Assembly (NCBI RefSeq): GCF_023101765.2 | Contig: NC_064223.1 | Coordinates: forward strand, 5,890,001 to 5,954,000 | DNA length: 64,000 bases | Direction: 5' to 3' | Origin: Spodoptera frugiperda | Lineage: Eukaryota > Arthropoda > Insecta > Lepidoptera > Noctuidae | Part shown: positions 59,492-64,000 of the stretch, piece after piece | Layout of the letters: each line of letters begins with the position of its first letter | Numbering within the stretch: the first letter of the stretch is position 1 | Translations under genes and position numbers: made by a program | The notes under the pieces: model-generated | Seen by the model: only the letters and a program-made list of their open reading frames with translations | The model's database searches: none | What the model was told of the DNA's origin: nothing

Positions 59492-59626
59492 GGTGTCCGA
59501 TGCTTCGGATTATGGGAAACCGTTAAATTGCACCATCCGCATTGATTTACAGTCGTGCTGACCATTAAAGTGGTAATGATGGAACTTGTTTGTTGGTTAC
59601 TTGAGGCAGTAGGTACTGAGCTTTGA

Positions 59627-59651
59627 ACGTTTCATTCATGCAATGAAACGT
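59627..59651. repeat. Short perfect hairpin
   Basis: ACGTTTCATT-CATGC-AATGAAACGT: 10-bp stem, 5-base loop. Confidence 0.85.
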
Positions 59652-62600
59652 CTGTACTTAAACTTACATTATTTAAGTTTAAGATAACAGTATTTATTCC
59701 AAATAGTATCTATTCCTAATTCCGTACGCACAGCCCTGGCTAGAAGATGTATGAAAAACTGACGGCACGGGTGCCATCTGCGCTAGGGAGGGGACCCTTG
59801 CATTAGCGGGATGACGTTATGCACTCCCAGAAGGGTTCGCGGCTTATCTCGTTAAATCACTCGAGTTGGGCCGCAAAATAATTTACAGAGGTGTGCGGTA
59901 AACAGTTTCCTACGCACCAGATAACTACGATTACCTTTCGGCAGACATGGTTTTATGTCCGCTTATGTCCGTTACTTGTCGACATTTGTTGAGAAGGGTC
60001 CGGAATTATGACCACGGATTGAATTTTATACGAGATAGGAAGAGGAAATGTTGTGTACTGTGTACACACATTTTGGGCATTCATATCAGTGATTTTATTA
60101 CGCCTATGTATTCTCCAGAAATATTGGGACCTCAAACTTACGAGTAAAAGTAAAATTTTACTGATAAATCGATAAAACGAATGCAATATTAATCTGTTGA
60201 CTACATCTCGCATAGTACTTAGTAGATCGCATTGTAATAATCGGAAGGGTGCGTCACTGCCCTATGGATATTGCGTCACCAGTCACTACGTATTCATACT
60301 TATCGATTCTAATGACATAAACGGCTATAACTCAGTAACTGTTTATTAGGGACCTCGTATTATTGATTTCCTCTCGTTTCTATAGCTTACTAATATGTTT
60401 AATAATGCGAAAGTGAATATGTTTGTGACGCTATAACACCTAAATCTCTGAACTAATTTTGATTTATTTCGCTACAAATATAGATAAACCATTCATTGGG
60501 GTAATTTTGTATTTTCAATAGCTCTGTGGAAGATTTTACTGCAAAACTCGACGAGCATTTATTTACAAATAAATATTCTAAGTTTTAAACTTTAAAAGCA
60601 AAACAATCAACCGCAGTCGTAACATAAGTAAGTAAATATTTTCTCTATCGTTAAAAATGTCATAAAACTCGGTGTTGCTAGTAAAAAATGTATGAAAAAG
60701 CATGAACGCTCCTATTGTTTTCGCTGTTTACATGTGTTTGCGGCGGAGCGGAGGGCGGTTTGAAAGAACAAACACTAAAAAGATAAATAAACCGTTGACA
60801 ATGTTACGTTGCGCCATTAATATAACAACAGAAGCATTTATTATGGTCCTTTAGTAGTTTATTTCTTGAGAAGTGTAGGTTACTTGTATGTACACCTACT
60901 TTTCAGTTTGTTGTTTTGTTAGCTTAGTTAAAGCAAGTTAAACATAAGTTAGAATGTCGTACTTTAGGTCTGAGAATACCAAAATTTATCAAATAATTAA
61001 TACTTTTTCTAACAAGATCAAGGACTTCATGCTTCACTATTAAAGCCGTGAAAAAGAAATAGTTCAACATTATTATACAATTCTTAGTAAAAAAACAACG
61101 ACTATATTTCATGAGCTTGCATCATCAACAGCTAGCTGATCCCCCATAACTTTAATTATAAACAATTCGTATTATTTATTACAGAACTTTCACTGGAATT
61201 ATAAACAGCTTCTATTTATAGACCACCAGCCTCCGACTCTGTGTTACAAATCCTGAACACTCGCTGTAGAAAATCAACATCAAAGATTTGAGATAAACTA
61301 AATATGGCCACAGTAGAGAGTACAACACTCGTACTTTGTTTTAATTAACAATAGCTTAAAAGTAACCGCAGTAACTGGTCTAAATGCTCCAAGCGATGCG
61401 TGGAACTGCGAGCAGCATGCGAAATGCAAACAAAATGTAAACGGCCACACATTTTACTCCACGTCACAGGAATTTGCTGCACTGCGGCCCACAAATGAAC
61501 TTCAGCGAAACGCACAACCAACTTCGCCAACATGTCACAACTATTCCACAGAACAACATAAGATCAAAACTCAATTTCCTCAATTCCTAATAAAATCAAT
61601 TAAAATAACTGACTTTCAAATAAGTGTTGAAACAACGCGGAAATGTGCGGCGCTCGGCTAAGGATCAACTAATTCCCCCTTTCGCTCGGAAAACGGATTA
61701 AACTATTCGTGGAACATCTAAAAGCAACCGGTGATTTATAATACGAACGTGAGAAAATATGAATTATATTTTTGAAGCGGTGTCGATGGCATGGGACGCC
61801 TGTACCCCACCATTATGCTGTCGCTTTGGTATAAGTTGTACATCAATTTGAGAAGATGTATTTTTGGAGACACGATCTCTATCGCATTTTACACGCAAAA
61901 GTTCCAAGTTTGCTATAGGGGCTCCATTCGGATGCGGGTTGTTACATTTTAGCAATGTTCAACATGGGAATTGCAACGTTTTAAATTGTTTGGTGAAATT
62001 TTCTGCATTTTGATGGTTCTGTCTTTGTGTATTCTATCTATATCAGCTCTACTGAAATTCAGTTTATTGAAGACCTAAATGCAATAAAATAATGTTTTAT
62101 CTTTCAATGTTCCAAGCCATTTTTAACTCTATTCGTATATTTCACTACGTATGGTATATTTCTGTCGATATCTATATCTGTCTGCTGTCATCAATATCAC
62201 TCAAAACAATTTCAGCTCCAAGAATCCTTTCAGTGGGTAGACAGTAAGTCTTAAGAGCAGCACGTATTGTCCATTCGTAACAACAGCCGGATTAAACGAA
62301 GCATTGAACTCATAAGGCGTAATTTACGAGCAATAAAGAGTGCAGTTTAATAAGTGGATATTTCAACAGGGGCCCGTCAGCCACCCCGGCCCGAGCTCCA
62401 ACTCCGACGATCGTAAAGCGAGCCGTCCGCCTCGAATCTGCTTGAGACATTTTCCTATTACAAAAATTCACCATGGTATGGTGTTCCGTGTTTTTGACGG
62501 GTTTGCTTTAAATCAATTTCGGATACCGAGGTTTGAAAGTTTGTGTAAACGCCAACGCTTTTAGGGTGACAATAAAAAACCCTTCGTTACATTTTAATAA

Positions 62601-64000
62601 AATCGATAGTTTCCTAATCCCTTCTAATAGAATGAATGTCAATACTAGAAAGATAATCTCCTAGATCACGGTCAATGTAAACTTTAAAGCAACAGACACC
62701 ACATCTCTAAGCCCACAGCGGGTATTTGTGTATCCCATTACCATTAAGGAGCGTGGAAGTAAGAGAATTATGTTTGTTGACGGAATAGACAGGCGATAGT
62801 GACGAGCGGCGCGAGCGATATGTAAACAAACAGGCCGGGACACGATGCGGCTGCTAACCACAAACATACCGAACTTGCTATGGCAACAGAAAGATTTCAA
62901 CGTGCACATAAGCTATGCAGTTTACAAGGAACATGTTTCTTCAAAGGATTACATTGCAAGGTTGTAAACAGGATCAATGTTTTGTAAGAAAATAAGTGCA
63001 CACGTAAGGCGATTAAAATGGCCGCGTTCGCTCTAGGGGAGTAAAGCACTAAGCAGCAATTAGCCTTGCGGCGTTGTTTATGTTGACGACTCAACGAGAA
63101 ATTCGATATGAGCTCTTAAATTCACACCACCGCACCGTTCCGTTCCTAACTTCTGTAATTGGCTACTCGAACCCTGGGCCCCTCAGCCCTCAGTAATTGT
63201 ACACTTATCGCGGCATGAGACTGAGCCGTCTTGTTATTTAAAATGAGCGATGATTCTGTCAGCTGTCAGGGCACCGTTATCTGGAGAATTAAGTTTTGAA
63301 GAATTTTCGCGTCGATTACGATTGATCGGGGTGTCAGGTCGCGGTCGCCGCGAATTTTGGTAATTAACTCTGACGGGTTCGCACAATGCTTTTACGTTTT
63401 TGTTTCGTTTATTTTAAAAAGTATTACCGCTTATTTTCGGATTCAGATTATGGAGGTCAACGCTATCGATTCGTGTCTCTGTGGACACGAATGCCTTTAC
63501 GAATAAACTGAAATACCGAATACTTTACCTACTCCCCGGAGAATCCTGGCATTACCATGATACGGGAAAATGTCACACGTCTTCAGCTTATATTATACGT
63601 AATGCGGGTGATATTTTTTCTTTTAGATTTATTCCAACGTTTTCGTAATGGTTTTTAAAATTAACATTAACGTTTATTAGTATTGAATACCAAAAACATT
63701 GGCATACGAGTGGTACTTCCACAGCAACAACTATTGCATCACGTTGAATGTCACGGCGACATTTTGACGTGTTGCACAATCTATATCATTATACCTACTT
63801 AATGATCTGTTTGAGTGTTTACTCAGGGCACATAAAAGGCATTCAGTTGGGACTCTCGGCGGGCTGGGCCCTTACATGGACGGCCCCGGTAAGGAAAGTG
63901 GTCCCATTGTATAAACGTGCGCCCTCGGTTGTTCACCTATGTGAAAAACTGGCGGAATTCTAAATGTAGACCGGTTCCTTTGGGCCAAGGAATGCACTCA

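Larger units (their letters stand above)
59426..59743. repeat. 14-bp perfect inverted repeat CTAGCCAGGGCTGT spanning about 318 bp
   Basis: CTAGCCAGGGCTGT at 59426-59439 and its reverse complement at 59730-59743. They might be the ends of a MITE, but the interior includes part of the CpG-dense block and no target duplication is visible. Confidence 0.55.
44226..64000. other. Region upstream of sick exon 1; no firm gene
   Basis: About 20 kb of AT-rich sequence with many short repeats and MITEs (listed separately), one candidate alternative first exon at 59487 and a CpG-dense block at 59229-59475. 5' UTR exons of sick are expected somewhere here but cannot be fixed from sequence alone. The initiator-like TCAGTG on the minus strand near 44728 is a weak candidate start. 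Stretches 47-49 kb, 52-55 kb, 57-58.3 kb and 60-64 kb show nothing I recognise; open frames are short and random-looking. Confidence 0.6.

Noticed and set aside
59236..59565. Open frames of 79 and 99 codons on opposite strands
   Set aside because: Same reason: CpG-rich sequence lacks stops. Codon patterns do not favour either strand.

Overview
The window looks like a piece of a lepidopteran (moth or butterfly) chromosome. It is AT-rich, has long introns, uses GT-AG splicing, and carries many short interspersed repeats of types I recall from moth genomes (Helitron ending in CTAG, TTAA-flanked piggyBac-like MITE, tRNA-derived SINE, 3' ends of non-LTR elements). No database search was possible, so the repeat names rest on remembered family features. 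A noctuid-like moth is a guess.

The one gene I can support firmly lies on the minus strand, from 44225 down to 6308 and then out of the left edge. It is the 5' part of the single insect Neuron Navigator gene (Drosophila sickie, sick; vertebrate NAV1/2/3). I assembled 16 coding exons by hand. All 15 internal junctions have GT and AG, every phase matches, and the exons sum to 3516 nt, or 1172 open codons. The model starts with a possible N-myristoylation signal (MGNTNS) followed by a basic stretch. It continues through a Ser-rich microtubule-binding region with several S/TxIP-type (EB1-binding) motifs, two GYMS repeats, and the conserved SFGYVKR, SLGGT, SDGSLSDTQTY, SGRLSEGESMESL and RSNSIR blocks. 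It ends in the first helix of the NAV coiled coil. The rest of the coiled coil and the AAA+ domain are not in the window; the last exon ends at a good splice donor.

Layout: 1-6307 is the intron after the last visible exon and holds an odd repeat array at 2.7-3.1 kb. From 6.3 to 16.3 kb there are twelve compact exons. From 16.3 to 28.1 kb a 12-kb intron holds a pogo-like MITE, a foldback MITE and two CpG-dense islands that may be an internal promoter. From 28.2 to 30.5 kb lie the 1743-nt exon 4 and exon 3. From 30.5 to 37.8 kb intron 2 holds a possible plus-strand mini-gene with a well-spaced TATA box and initiator, a MITE with a 13-bp tandem repeat, a SINE, and a Helitron-like element carrying a GC-rich TATA promoter-like piece and two consecutive long hairpins. 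Exon 2 is at 37.8 kb. From 37.9 to 44.1 kb is intron 1. From 44.2 to 64 kb is upstream sequence with many MITEs and one possible alternative first exon at 59.5 kb whose phase fits exon 2.

No bacterial operon, CRISPR array, tRNA gene or rRNA gene was seen. The candidates most worth a second look are the nested mini-gene, the promoter-bearing Helitron, the MGNTNS N-terminus and the alternative starts of the Navigator gene.
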